64,000 nucleotides of DNA from Deinandra increscens subsp. villosa (Eukaryota; Streptophyta; Magnoliopsida; Asterales; Asteraceae), in the NCBI GenBank assembly GCA_039602395.1, contig JBCNJP010000028.1, forward strand, positions 620,001 to 684,000, written 5' to 3'. The position numbers were made by a program, and so were the translations under genes. Positions 31,031-42,959 of this stretch are shown here, piece by piece. The notes beneath the pieces were generated by a model that was given only the letters and a program-made list of their open reading frames with translations, searched no databases and was not told where the DNA came from. The stretch's first letter is position 1. Every line of letters begins with the position of its first letter.

Positions 31031-31454
31031 CATCGTTTCGATCTAAATATATTTTTACCAAGGAGGAAAGGTCACCGCCGCTGTGGGATTTTGTGGTTCG
31101 CCGAACGGTCGATGGTTGCTGGAGAGTCGGATAGAGGGAGGTTCGCCGATGGTGGTCGCTGCAGTCGCCGGTAACGATCGGAGAAGAAGGGGAACGGGGA
31201 AGGTCGTGGATTAGGGCTCAGGTTCTTCTGGGGAGAGAAAGAAGAGCTACATGTGAAAAAGTTTAGATTTTAGAGATTTTGTTCAGGAAAATGAGTAAGC
31301 GGGCTTTATTTTCATTTTGGGGGAAATGAATTTTAAAGTTAATTTACTTAGTTGTATTTATTTTTATTTTGGCATTTCCTTTTGGTAAATAACGAGATGT
31401 TTATCCTTCGTGTGTTGCTGCGGAGTTATATTTGTATACAGAACGTAAAAAAAA
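31031..31454. other. Flank upstream of the RPL7 pseudogene; no gene assigned
   Basis: 31065-31200 is GC-richer and could be leader sequence of the L7 gene or a captured fragment. The rest is AT-rich. No supported ORF. Confidence 0.4.
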
Positions 31455-32010
31455 AGTTAAGTGGTATAAAATGTAAAAGTTTAAAAGTCTTGTGGTGAAA
31501 GTATAAAACTATATAAATATACTAAAAGCGAAAGTAGAAAAGTTAAAAGTTTCGTGGCCAAAGTAGAAGACAAAAAAACTTAAAACAAAAAAAGAACTTT
31601 AAAAGTTAGAGGGTTAAAAAAATTAAGGAGTATAAAACGTAAAAGTCTAAAAGTCATGTGGTGAAAGTATAAAACTATAAAAATATACTAAGTTAAATGG
31701 TATAAAACGTAAAAGTCTATAAGTCTCGTGATGAAAGTATAAAACTATAAAAGTATACTAAAAACGAAAGTAGAAAAGTTAAAAGCTTCGTGGACAAAGT
31801 GGAAGACACCAAAACTTAAAACAAAAAGAAAAGTTTAAAAGTTAGAAGGTACAAAAGTTAAGGGGTATAAAACGTAAAAGTCTAAAAGTCTTGTAGTGAA
31901 AGTATAAAACTATAAAAATATACAAAAAACGAAAGTAGAAAAGTTAAAAGTTTCGTGGCCAAAATAGAAGACAACAAAACTTAAAATAAAAAAAAAACTT
32001 TAAAAGTTGG
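31455..32010 (+). repeat. ~165-bp tandem repeat, three full units and one short
   Basis: The landmark GTATAAAACGTAAAAGTCT (or variant) starts at about 31463, 31628, 31699 and 31863, giving periods of 165, 71 and 164 bp. Units end in AACTTTAAAAGTTAGAGGG-like text. Confidence 0.8.
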
Positions 32011-32960
32011 GCATAATCGAACTCAATTGTGCATAATCGACTCCAATTGGACATAATCAAACTTAATTGCGCATAATCGACTACAATTGGGCATAACTGA
32101 CTACAATCAGACATAATCAAGCTTAAATGGGCATAATCGAACTTAATTGTGCATAATCGACTCCAATTGGACATAATCAAACTAGATTGGGCATAATCGA
32201 CTCTAACTTGACATATTCAAACTCAATTGGGCATAATCGAACTCAACTGGGCATAATCGAACTCAACTGGGCAAAATCAAACTTAATTGGGCAGAATCGA
32301 ACTCAATTAGGCATAATTGACTACAATCGGACATAATCAAGCTCAAATGGGCATAATCGAACTCAACTGTGTATAATCGACTCCAGTTGGACATATCAAA
32401 ACTTAATTAAGCATAATTGACTACACTTGGGCATAATAAAACTCAATTGGGCATAATCGACTCTAACCGGTCATATTCAAACTCAATTGGGCATAATCGA
32501 ACTCAACTGGGCATAATCGAACTCAATTGTGCATAATCGAACCCAATGGTGGTCATTTAGGCCCAATGATGCTTGCTTGGGCCCAATGAAGGTCGACTAG
32601 GCCCAATAAATGCTTGTTGGGTATAATCGACTCCAATTTGACCTAATTAAGGTCAGTTGGGCATAATCAACTCTAACTAGACATAATAGAACTCAATTGG
32701 GCATAAGTGACTCTAATTAGATATAATCGACTCCAAATGGATATAATCGAACTCAATTGAACATAATCGACTCTAACGGGATATAATCTAACTCAATTGG
32801 GCATAATCGACTCTAATTGAACATAATCGAACTCAATTGGATATAATTAAACAAAATCAAGCTTCATTGGACATAATTGAACTCAATTAGGCATAATCAA
32901 GCACAATTGGACATAATCGAACTCCATTAGGCATAATCAACTCTAATTGAAAATACGTTG
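32005..32960 (+). repeat. 20-bp minisatellite, about 45 copies
   Basis: Degenerate GGGCATAATCGAACTCAATT units are almost continuous from 32007 to about 32950, interrupted at 32540-32625 by text with GGCCCAATGA. Most differences are single bases. Confidence 0.9.
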
Positions 32961-32997
32961 ATTTTGCCATTGAAACCTATTTTCAGTTAGAGTTGAT

Positions 32998-33812
32998 CCC
33001 CCCCCCCCCCCAAAATTTGGACATAATCGAACTCATTTGGACATTTTTACTTTTTACACCCCCATCCCCTCTTAAGTTCATTTATAATTATCATTCAAAT
33101 GTTTTGATTTTATTTTGGTATATTTTAACCAGTAACTTTTTTTAAACAATTTTTTACATAAAAATACAAAAAATGTTTTATAAAAAATTAAAACTGTTTA
33201 AAAAATTGTTTAAAAAACATTTTAAAAAAACTTAATGTTTTCTTAAGCTAAAAAAATGTATAAAAATGGTTAAAAGCGGTTTTTTTTTAAAACTAAAAAC
33301 CCTATTTTTAAAACTTTTTTACAAAACAATGTTAAAAACGTTTACAAAAAACATTGTTAAAAAGTACAATTGTTTAATAAAAAAGTTAAAAACGTTTAAA
33401 AAAATATTGTAAAAAAATAAAACGATTTTAAACAGTTTAAAAAAGATTATCATTTTTTGTTAAAAAGTAAAATTGTTCAAAAAACGTTTTTTTAAATTGT
33501 TTAAGAAAATGATTAAAAAATTGTTAAAAAAGGGTATTAATAATAACACTTATTATAAACGTTTTCTTTAAATAAACTTTATAAAAAACGATTTTTTTCT
33601 ATACTAAAAAACTCTTTAAAAAGCCGTTGAAAAAATATATTTAAGAAAACTATTATTAAAACTTTTATAAAAACAGTCTTAAAAGAATTATTATTGGTTT
33701 TTGTTATGTTATTTTAAAAAAAAATATTTGTTTTTAAATTAAACTATTTTTACAAAAAAAATTTTATATGACAACTTATAAAATAAAATATTTGGCGGGG
33801 GGGGGGGGGGGG
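32998..33812. repeat. AT-rich low-complexity DNA between C14 and G16 runs
   Basis: A run of 14 C (32998-33011) and a run of 16 G (33797-33812) bracket about 785 bp, much of it of GTTTAAAAAA/AAAACGTTTAAA type. No gene is seen. Confidence 0.8.
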
Positions 33813-33898
33813 TGTGTGGAGTGAAACAAGTAACTAGAGGGGTAAAATAGTCTATCCCCCATATATATCATTAGCAATGAATCTTATCAAAAAAGTTT

Positions 33899-34270
33899 GA
33901 TATGGCCTAGTGGTTAAATTCTTTGTTTGTGAAGTTGTGGTCACAAGTTCGAGTCTAGACAACTTAACTTTTTCAGTATCTTTTTACCAGCTTTAATATT
34001 TGACAGTGTTTATGTATAACTAAGTTGCATAATAAGCAAAAAAGTAACTTACTTTGGTGGTTAAGAATGCTCTCCACAAGGTTAGAGACTTGAGTTCTAA
34101 TCTCGTTTACTACACATATACTTTTTTTTTTTACTTTGATGGTTAACAGGTTAAGCATTTGGTTATTGAAATGATTTTCGTTCTCAGAGGATAGCCCAAC
34201 GGGTTAGTCTTGTGATTTTCTTTGATAGGTTGCTAGTTCGAACCCTGGCAAAGATAACAATATATATATT
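33899..34270 (+). repeat. Three tandem tRNA-derived (SINE-like) pol III promoter modules
   Basis: Module 1 has an A box TGGCCTAGTGG (33903-33913) and a B box AAGTTCGAGTC (about 33945-33955), followed by T5 at about 33969. Module 2 has TTGGTGGTTAAGAATG (about 34054) and GAGTTCTAATC (about 34092), followed by a long T run near 34125. Module 3 has TAGCCCAACGGGTTAG (about 34192) and CTAGTTCGAACCC (about 34232), followed by T6 near 34268. None folds as a full tRNA, since acceptor stems are missing, so these are SINE-like relics rather than tRNA genes. Confidence 0.5.
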
Positions 34271-34289
34271 TTTTAACATGTCCAATAAA

Positions 34290-35180
34290 ATGAAATATTA
34301 CTAAATTATACTTACAGTCACATATTTTATTCATTTATCATGACCATAATTCATCTTTAGTCACACATCAAATTGTCATATAACGAAATATTACCATATT
34401 ATACTTATAGTCACATATTTTATTCATTTATCATGACCATAATTCATCTTTAGTCACACATCAAATTGTCATAAAATGAAATATGACTAAATTATACTTA
34501 TAGTCACATATTTATTTTTCATATATCATGACTATAATTAATCTTTAGTCACACATCAAATTGTCATAAAATGAAATATGACCAAATTATACTTATAGTC
34601 ACATATTTGTTTTTCATATATCATGACTATAATTCATCTTTAGTCACACACCAAATTGTCATAAAATGAAAGATGACCAAATTATACTTATAGTCACATA
34701 TTTTATTCAATTATCATGACCAGAATTCATCTTTAGTCACACATCAACTTGTCATAAAATGAAATATGACCAAATTATACTTATATTCACATCTTTTTTT
34801 TCATTTATCATGACTAGAATTCATCTTTAGTCACACATCAAATTGTCATAAATTGAAAGATGACCAAATTATACTTATAGTCACATATTTTATTCATTTA
34901 TCATGACCAGAATTCATCTTTAGTCACACATCAAATTATCATAAAATGAAATGTGACCAAGTTATACTTATATTCACATTTTTTCCATTTATCATGACTA
35001 AAATTCATCTTTTGTCATACATCAAATTGTCATAAAATGAAAGATAACTAAATTATACTGATAGTCACATATTTTATTCATTTATTATGACCAGAATTCA
35101 TCTTTAGTTACATATAAAATTGTTATACAATGAAATGTGACCAAATTATACTTATAGTCACATATATTCCATTTACCATG
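34290..35180 (+). repeat. ~93-bp subterminal tandem repeats of a CACTA-type element
   Basis: Units such as CTTATAGTCACATATTTTAT followed by TCATGACCATAATTCATC and TAGTCACACATCAAATTGTC repeat about nine to ten times. The first two starts are at 34311 and 34404. Repeated GTCACA words continue more loosely to 35780. Confidence 0.8.
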
Positions 35181-35807
35181 ACCATGAATTATATCTAGTC
35201 ACACATTCAAGACAAAAACTGTGACCATATAAAATTTAGACTGGCATAAATTTTTCTTACTGTTAATTTTTAGTCACACATAAGAAAATAAAAAATATGA
35301 CCATATTATACTTATATTCACATGTTTGCCCATTTATTTTGACGATGATTTATCTTTAGTCACATGTCCAAATTGGAAATGTGACCATAAACGGTAACTT
35401 ACAGTCACACCAATAACTATTTTGATCAAAATATGTTTAACTTATCGTCACACTCAAAATTAACGTGTCAATATATATTACATTTAGCCACATTTAATTA
35501 TATAAATAATTGCTTCATGTGACCATATACGTATCTATAGTCACTCGTACATATTATCAGAATAAAAGTCGCAAGTGGTGACATTTGGTCACATTGTTTG
35601 AAATGTGACTCATAATTCTCACACATGTAATGTAAAAGTGTGACCATATTAACTAATGGAGCTTGCAATGGTCATACAAAATGATCTAAAATGTCATCGA
35701 AACATGTCTAGAAAATAAAAAATGACCTACGGTCACACTTTTAATCGAAAGTGTCACAGGGCCGAAACGTGAAAAGTGTGACCGTATGTCATATTTGTAC
35801 TAGTGAA
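35180..35807 (-). mobile_element. CACTA (En/Spm-like) transposon terminus
   Basis: On the minus strand the end reads CACTAGTACAAATATGACAT then repeated GTGACCGT/GGTCACAC words, the style of a CACTA terminal and subterminal repeat. The boundary at 35807 abuts the Tat gypsy relic. I could not find the opposite end between 31000 and 34300, so the element is truncated or its left end is unrecognisable. No transposase gene is visible. Confidence 0.6.
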
Positions 35808-36370
35808 AATAAGTTGGGGATAAACCCGGGATTCTTGGGACTAAGCCAAAACTGGGGACAAGCCCGATAAACTTGGGACTAAGCCAAAACTGGGGACAAG
35901 CCCATACGCATGTGACACGAAAATGTCAAAACCATGGATAACACGTCAGTGTTATAAACCTTGAGAATCCTCCCAGCAGCCTCCAGTGACAAGATTGTCA
36001 GCCACCCTGGAGTGGACTGGTCCGGCCACCTTTAGCGTACTGGGGGACAACGTGCGCTACTAGCGAGGGTCGTGCGCTACTGGCGATTACCCAAACTTAG
36101 GAGAGGAGTCAGCCTCTCAAACCTTAGAAGGTATGCAGGATACCTTAAACGTAGGAGAGGTGGCCAACCTCTAACTGGGGATATACCCAAAATTCTCTAA
36201 GATTCTCAAATTCTGCAAAACACTCAATGCTTGGTGAGGGGTGGGTGTTAGCTTAGCTAACACCACTCCGATGCTTAAGTCAGTAATGAGTCATAAAAAT
36301 AAGAATAAATTGAAATAGGATTAGTATACATACCTCGGATTATTTATACAGTGAGGATCCTTGGGATTCT
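35808..36370 (-). mobile_element. Tat-type gypsy element, non-coding part after integrase
   Basis: No ORF. Repeats of AACTGGGGACAAGCCC and GGATTCTTGGGA link it to the element to the right. The 3' LTR is not recognisable before the CACTA end at 35807. Confidence 0.5.
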
Positions 36371-36379
36371 GCCTGACAT

Positions 36380-37440
36380 TCTCAGTGGGATTCTCACAAA
36401 AAATACGCTTTAAGGTGGACAGCATTCCAAGCTCTTGGCAGAGGTTCTCCTTCCATATTTATCAGACGGTATGCCCCCTTTCCTTCTTCAGAATCTATAA
36501 GTTAAGGGCCTTCCCACTTGGGTGCCAACTTCCCATCAACTTGGTAGTATTCTGAAAAGCTTTCCTCAAGACCAAGTCACCTACTTGGAATCTTCTCAGC
36601 CTGATGTTCTTGTTATAAGATTTTGCTATCCGCTATTGATAAGACGCCATTCGGATTCTGGCCATATCTCTGAGCTCCTCAACTGTTTCGAGATCCTGAA
36701 GGAGATTTCGGCTGTTGGTTTCAGGATCCCGGCAGTTGACTCTGGCTGTCGGGAGTACCATTTCTGTAAGGATCACGGCTTCTGCCCCAAACACTAACGA
36801 ATGGCGTTTGGCCAGTAGCATTTTTAGGTGTAGTTCTGTCTGCCCAAAGGACAAATGGCAGCTCCTCAACCCATTTACCTTTCTTGGAGCCCAACTTCTT
36901 CTTGAGATTGTTGATGATGATTTTATTGCTGGATTATGCCTGCCCATTAGCCTGAGGGTGGACAGGTGTTGAAGTGATCATCTTGATGCCCCATCTTTCA
37001 CAAAAGCTTGTAGTTCTCTTGCCTATAAACTGGGAGCCATTGTCGCATATGATTTCTGCCGAAATCCCAAATCTGGTGAGGATGTTTCTTTTGATGAATG
37101 ATATCACTTCTTTTTCTCTCACTTGAACATAGGCTTCTGCTTCAATCCACTTGGAGAAGTAATCTGTCATGGCAAGCATAAACACCTTCCCTCCAGGAGC
37201 CTTTGGCAATTTACCCACATTATCCATGCCCCACTTCATGAATGGCCATGGGGATACTATAGGATGAAGATGCTCAGCGGGTTGATGGAGGATATTGCCA
37301 TGCCTTTGACAAGCATCGCATTTCTGTGAGAAGCTCGCCGCATCCTTCTTCATAGTTGGCCAATAATATCCGAACCTGAGAACTTTAGAGAACAGTGCCC
37401 TGCCCCCGGTATGGTTCCCACAACTCCACTGTGGATGTCT
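36380..37440 (-). pseudogene. Integrase of the Tat-type gypsy element (broken)
   Basis: The clean part, 36934-37353, has CDACQRHGN of the HHCC finger, then WGMDNVGKLPKAPGG, MTDYFSKWIEAEAY and IICDNGSQF, ending HPQANGQA followed directly by TAA. The codon replaced by TAA is where the catalytic Glu of the DD-E triad stands in the family. Downstream in the same sense, pieces readable in shifted frames (SSNKIIINNLKK, FGAEAVI, RRFQVGDLVLRK near 36580) show the C-terminal part down to about 36380. The start is also shifted relative to the RNase H frame at 37350. Not functional. Confidence 0.88.
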
Positions 37441-39665
37441 TCAAGCACCTCTAAAGCTTCCGACTTCTCTAAGCACCTTAAGTAGACACCTGCAAGAGAT
37501 CTTCTATATAGGATATTATCAATTATAGTATAGGGTACTACCTTTGTGCGAAAAGCTCTGGGGTTTTCGCCTTTAGGAATCTCCCCGTATTTTAGATACT
37601 TCCTGATCGGGTAGGTCCAGGATTCTTGAGCATCTTCAGGATTCTCAACATCTGCGCCTGCATTATCGTCAACAGCCTGAGCTTCCTGTAGAGCTATCGT
37701 TGGCGTAAAGATGTGAGTTATTGGAATTTTGACATCCTCAGGGATCCTGAGCGATGAAGCCAAGTTTGCCAAGGCATCGGCTTCTGCATTATCTTGTCTT
37801 GGTACCTGTGAAATACTAAAATTTTCGAAAAATAGAGACAATTTTTTAACAATTTCAAGATATTTGATCAGATTTTCCCCTCTCACTGCATAAGAGCCAT
37901 TAAATTGGTTAGTTAATAAGAGAGAGTCAACAAACACTTGTATAGATAGGATTCCCATATCCCTAGCCAGCTGTAATCCAGCAATTAAAGCCTCATATTC
38001 AGCTTCATTGTTGGTAGCCTGGAATTCACAGGATATGGATAGAGGTATTATGTCCCCCTGTGGCGATTTTAGCAGGATTCCCAGCCCTGTTACTCTGACA
38101 TTTGAGGATCCGTCAGTATAGAGGATCCAGTCTTCCTTGAGCTTCTCAAGCTGCTGGACTTCCTTTTCAACTTCTGGTTCAATGTCACTGCTGAAATCCG
38201 CCACAAAGTCAGCTAATGCTTGGGATTTGATTGTTGTTCTTGGTTCATACTTGATGTCATAGGCACTCAGTTTGACTGCCCACTTAGCCATCCTTCCTGA
38301 CATTTCCGGTTTCCTGAGAACTGCCTTGATAGGATAGTTAGACATCACAATTATAGTATGGGTTTCAAAATAATGTCTAAGTTTAGTGGAAGCCATTATA
38401 AGAGATAAAATTAACTTTTCAAGGTGAGAATACCTGGATTCTGCGTCTAGCAGGGTTTTACTTACATAATATACCGGATGCTACTGATTTTGATAGTCTT
38501 TTACCAGGACTGCACTGATTGAGCTTCCGGAAACAGCGAGGTATAAATACAGTGGCTCCCCATATTCTGGTTTCATTAACAACGGGGCTGCTGACAGGTA
38601 GTATTTCAGGCATCTCAGGGCTTCTTCATGCTTCTCAGTCCATTCGAATTTCTTATTTTTCCTCAGGATATCGTAGAAATCCTTGCTTTTTTCTGAGGAT
38701 CTTGAAATAAACCTGTTGAGTGTTGTGATTCCTCCTGACAACCTTTGTACCTCTTTTACGTTTGATGGGGACTTCAGATTTAGGATTGTCTTGATTTGCT
38801 CTGGGCTCGCTTCGATCCCTCTTTCGGTAACCATGTATCCTAAGAATTTTCCAGCTCGCACCCCAAAGTTGCATTTGGAGGGATTGAGCTTCATGTTATA
38901 CTGATCAAGGATATCGAAGGCCGTTTGGAGATGTCTGACGTGATCTTCAGCTTTCTTGGATTTCACCACCATGTCATCTATGTAGACTTCCATCGTGTCC
39001 CCCAGTTGCTCTTTGAACATCATATTGACGAGCCTCTGGTAGGTGGCACCTGCATTTCTCAAACCAAAGGGCATAGAAGTGTAACAATATATACCTGTTG
39101 GAGTCATAAAAGCCGTATGCTCCTGATCGCATGGTTCCATCTGAATTTGTTGGAATCCTGCCGAGGCATCCATGAAGGTGAGCATCTCGTGACCAGCCGT
39201 AGCATCTACCATAGCATCAATATGGGGAAGTGGAAACGGATCCTTAGGACAGGCTTTGTTCAAGTCTGTGTAATCAACGCAAACTCTCCACTTTCCATTT
39301 TTCTTCTGGACCACTACCACATTTGCTAGCCACCTAGGATATTTGACTTCTCTGATCATCTTTGTTTTGAGAAGCTTGTCAACTTCCTCCTGGATGATTA
39401 TATTCTTTTCTGGAGCAAACTTCCTCCTTTTTTGTTGTATGGGCCTGAAAGAAGGATCTAAACCAAGTTTATGAGTAATTACATGTTTAGGGATACCTGT
39501 CATATCTTCATGCTTCCAGGCGAAAGTTGAAGTTCTGGCTTTGAGAAGCTGGAATAATTCATGCTCAACATTTGTTGGGATGCTTGTTCCCACGAGCACC
39601 TTGATTTCAGCATTCCCAGGGTCTAGAGGCACTTCTTTGACTTCCAGCTCCCTGTCCTCCTGCAC
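37350..39665 (-). pseudogene. Reverse transcriptase and RNase H of the Tat-type gypsy element (one in-frame stop)
   Basis: The RT domain (38481-39665) has WRVCVDYTDLNKACPKD, MPFGLRNAGATYQRLVN, YIDDMVVKS and FLGYMVTERGIEASP. An in-frame TAG after VKDYQNQ separates it from a continuing frame (37350-38396) with the end of the first RNase H and a second, archaeal-type RNase H: LYTDGSSNV, NNEAEYEALIAGL, VDSLLLTNQ and DNAEADALANLAS. The second RNase H is the hallmark of the Tat/Ogre lineage. RT copies element RNA; RNase H removes the RNA strand. Stops and frame changes mean the product cannot be made intact. Confidence 0.9.
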
Positions 39666-39689
39666 TTCAGGTGCCTTTTTCTGTAATTG

Positions 39690-40351
39690 TTATCCCTTCG
39701 TCACCTTAGTGGTGTTCTTCATCGAAGTTGAGTAACAATTCTTAGCTTCCTGCTGGTCGCTTTCAATTCTTACAACTCCCCAAGGTGTAGGAAGCTTGAT
39801 ACATTGGTGATAAGTTGAAGGGACTGCCTTCATCTCGTGAATCCATGGCCTGCCAAGAATAATATTGCAACAAGAGAGAGAATCTATAACACATAATTTT
39901 TGCATGGAGTTTACCCCTCTATATATATTGGCAGCCTGATATCCCCAACGGTGCTTTTAGTTTCACCGCTGAAGCCAACTAGGACTGAGGATCTTGCAAC
40001 TATTTCAGTTTCTAGGATCCCCATCTTTTTTAGTACATCAAGACGGATTATGTTTACTGAGCTTCCATTATCAATCAGGATCCTGCGAACAAAATGGTTA
40101 GCAATATATAAAGTAACCACAAGACTATCATGATGAGGATCCTGAACATGAGAACGGTCACTCTCATCAAAAGATATAAGTTTGTCCTGAGTTAGGGTGG
40201 ACGTCCGGACAGGTCTGTCACCCTGCTCAGATTTGGACTCCTTAGCATGCTTCTTGGCTGAGGAATACGAAGTGCCGCAGATGTCTGAGCCTCCTGAGAT
40301 GAAGTTGATTATCTGGGCATCCTGTGGTGGAGAAGCTGCTCTCTGAGGCAC
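39690..40351 (-). pseudogene. Protease region of the Tat-type gypsy element (frame-shifted)
   Basis: 39911-40351 carries RRILIDNGSSVNIIRLDVLKKMG, the retropepsin motif in the DNGSS form. A frame change near 39908 leads into 39690-39905 with CCNIILGRPWIHEMKAVPSTYH, the conserved segment before RT, which ends in an in-frame TAA. The protease frame is the same as the gag frame, separated only by the TAG at 40364-40366. Confidence 0.85.
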
Positions 40352-40363
40352 CTTGTCGGCTTC

Positions 40364-42215
40364 CTAAGTCTTTACTTTCTTTATGCCTAGCAATTCTTTA
40401 AGATGCCCCTTGCTGAGTAGATAGTTGATTTCCTTTCGAAGTGCTATACATTCGTCTGTTAGGTGGCCAAAATCTTCATGGAAGGCACACCACTTGGTCT
40501 TGTCTTTCCAGGATCCTTGCTTGGTATCCTTCCTGGGCCATCTTGCTTTTTCACCTAGATCCTGCATAGCACACATCAAACCACCAATATCAACGGAAAA
40601 ACAGTATTCGGATACCTTAGGATACTCCTCATAATCATCTTCTTGGTCAACGGCATTGACTTTACGATTTTCCGGTTTGGAGTATGGACGAGATCTATAC
40701 GGCTTCCCGGGGGATTCCGCCTTCTTGCTGTTGTGATCATATTTAGGAACCTCCAATCTTTGGTGGATCCTCTTGTTATCTTCCAATCGGATAAATCTCA
40801 AGGCTCTACTGCGTACTTCGTCAAGGTTCCTGCAAGGAGCCATGACAAGGTCATCATAAAAACGTGAATCTTTGGAGAGCCCCATTTTAAAGGCTTCCAC
40901 GGCTTCTGCCATATCCAGATTAGGAATCTCAAGAGATTCTCGTCCAAATCTGGCAATGTATTCTTTGAGAGGCTCATTTGGCTTCTGAATTATTCGGTAC
41001 AGGTCACCTGTGAGCTTCTCAAAGGTTCTGCTGCAAGAAAATTGATTGTTAAACAAGTTAACTAAAATGAGAAAATGATGTAATAGTGTTAGGAGGAATG
41101 CTCAGTAGCCATTTCATGGTTGGTCCTGTTAAGGTTGATCCAAAGCCTTTGCATAGACAGGCTTCTTTGATTTCTGTCGGAATGGGATTGATCTCCATAC
41201 GATCCCGGTAATGTGCCACGTGTTCCTTAGGATCTGTGGTTCCATCATAAAGCTTCATGCTTGGAGTCTGGAAACGCTTCGGTATCTCTACTTGGGATAT
41301 TGACCAAGTAAATATAGAGATCTTGTGGCTTTCCAAAGGAACCTCAGGAATAGGTTTCAGGATCCCTGGAACATTCGATATCATCTCCTTCAAATTCTGG
41401 AGCTCCCTAGCAATACTTGGATGAATACATGCATCATAAGGAGCACCCTGGTTAGAGACGATGGGAATTGAATTCGACATATTACCTGGGCCAGGATTCT
41501 GGACTGGAATCCTGGGATTATATCCATAGCCCGCTGGGATGCTCGGCTCTGTAGTGGCTGCTGTTTGCATGGGGATGACGTCACCATCATGCACTTCTGA
41601 GGAGCTGGTCTTGAAGATTCCTACAGAAACAAAAGGGTTAGAGTATTGATATCCTTGGGAATTCTGGCTTGGATCCCCAACAGAAAAAGGATATCCTTGG
41701 GACGGCGAAGCTGAGGTTCCCAAGAGTGGTGGAATCCAATGACCCTTGTAGCGTGACTGTGAGGATTCTGGTGGGACAGCTCCTGAGAATCCAGCAGTAC
41801 TCTCTACATATCCAGTGGCCTGAGAAGTCATTGTAGGGGCTGTAGTAAAGCCTGATGCTGGTTTGTAGTTGTAGCGAGACGGATCTGAGGATCCTAAAGC
41901 ATTGAAGTCAAGATGCCTGGGAAATAGAGGACTTTGTTCCTCCACAGGTTTCTTAGACTTCTTAAGCTCTTCAATTTCCTTCATCACCGTTTGATTGGTT
42001 TTTTCTTGCTGATCCATTTGATTCTTCACCTTCTTAATAACGGGATCAACAGATTGAACCTGGGATCCTGTGAAGTTAGGATAGTCAGTCTTTCTCGGCT
42101 GCTCGTCCACTTTCTTCTGACGGTCATTAGTCTTCTTCTGGCTTCCTGGAAAGGAAGGAAGAGGAGGAATGGAGGACGATGTAGAGGCCGAGACAGATTT
42201 TTGTGGGTTTGACAT
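40364..42215 (-). pseudogene. Gag of the Tat-type gypsy element (one frameshift)
   Basis: From ATG at 42213-42215 the first frame (to 41058) has a proline/serine-rich N-terminus, then PKRFQTPSMKLYDGTTDPKEHVAHYRDRM and CKGFGSTLTGPTMKWLLSIPPNTITSF, the start of the capsid domain. One base change later the frame 41056-40364 continues with SCSRTFEKLTGDLYRIIQKPNEPLKEYIARF and a knuckle-like CAFHEDFGHLTDECIALRKEI. It ends in a TAG before the protease. The usual gag order is preserved, so the damage is light. Confidence 0.88.
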
Positions 42216-42280
42216 CTTTGGGATCGGAGATCAAATGAAGTGAATGAAATATAGGATTTTGGTAAGATTAAGCACCACTT

Positions 42281-42301
42281 GCCCCACGGTGGGCGCCAAA
42301 C
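42281..42301 (-). other. Primer-binding site of the Tat-type gypsy element
   Basis: On the minus strand, GTTTGGCGCCCACCGTGGGG follows directly after the LTR end CCAAAACA at 42302. A TGGCGCC core after the LTR is usual for Tat/Athila elements; the exact tRNA is not determined. Confidence 0.65.
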
Positions 42302-42950
42302 TGTTTTGGTCAAAAATTCACTTAGGAATCCTGTATTCCAAACTTAGATTGTGAGGTAGTGTGCTTAACGATCAAATGAGCAAGTAATCCAAGTTAGGAT
42401 GGTGACACAATGATTTAGCGAGGAAAACTCCAGAATCCTTCGAGTTGCCTCTAGGAATCATGGATAAAAACCTCAGGAGCCGACCGAATAGCCGCCTCCT
42501 AGTCAATTTTATTGATATTCAAATAACTCGGTACAAGGGGTTGGAGGTTTGATCGATCAGAGCTAAGTGTTACAATGTTTGCAATACTAATCGGACTATG
42601 TTGAGTGTTGTGTATGTTCCTATTGATCGAATCCTCGTTTATATAATAAACTAACTACTAACTAATTATCCGGGATTCTTGGGATCTCTTCTCCCCACTT
42701 CTCTTGACCGTTGAAGGAGGTTCGACCCACTCTACCACGTGCAAGTTAGTTAAGACCGAATCTTCAGGAGGTAGTGAAACTCTTTAACATTCCTGAAAAC
42801 AAATAAAACACATGGAAAAAATAAAGGTTAGTCGATAATTACTATTCAGGATACCTGACTAGACGGGATTCCCAAACTGTAGCGAGATTCCTGATCTTAT
42901 GTAGCTTTTCTGTGAGCATCCTGAAATCGACCCCGAACACATATCATAAC
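42302..42950 (-). mobile_element. 5' LTR of the Tat-type gypsy element (inner edge certain, outer edge not)
   Basis: The inner edge is TGTTTTGGTC on the plus strand at 42302. The LTR carries the same AGGATTCC/AGGATACC words as the coding part up to about 42925. The outer edge cannot be fixed without a second LTR copy. Confidence 0.5.
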
Positions 42951-42959
42951 CTAAATCAA

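Noticed and set aside
32005..32960. CRISPR array
   Set aside because: Units are contiguous 20-bp copies without unique spacers, in a plant nuclear sequence.
33899..34260. Functional tRNA genes
   Set aside because: A and B boxes are present but acceptor stems and CCA-proximal pairing are missing.
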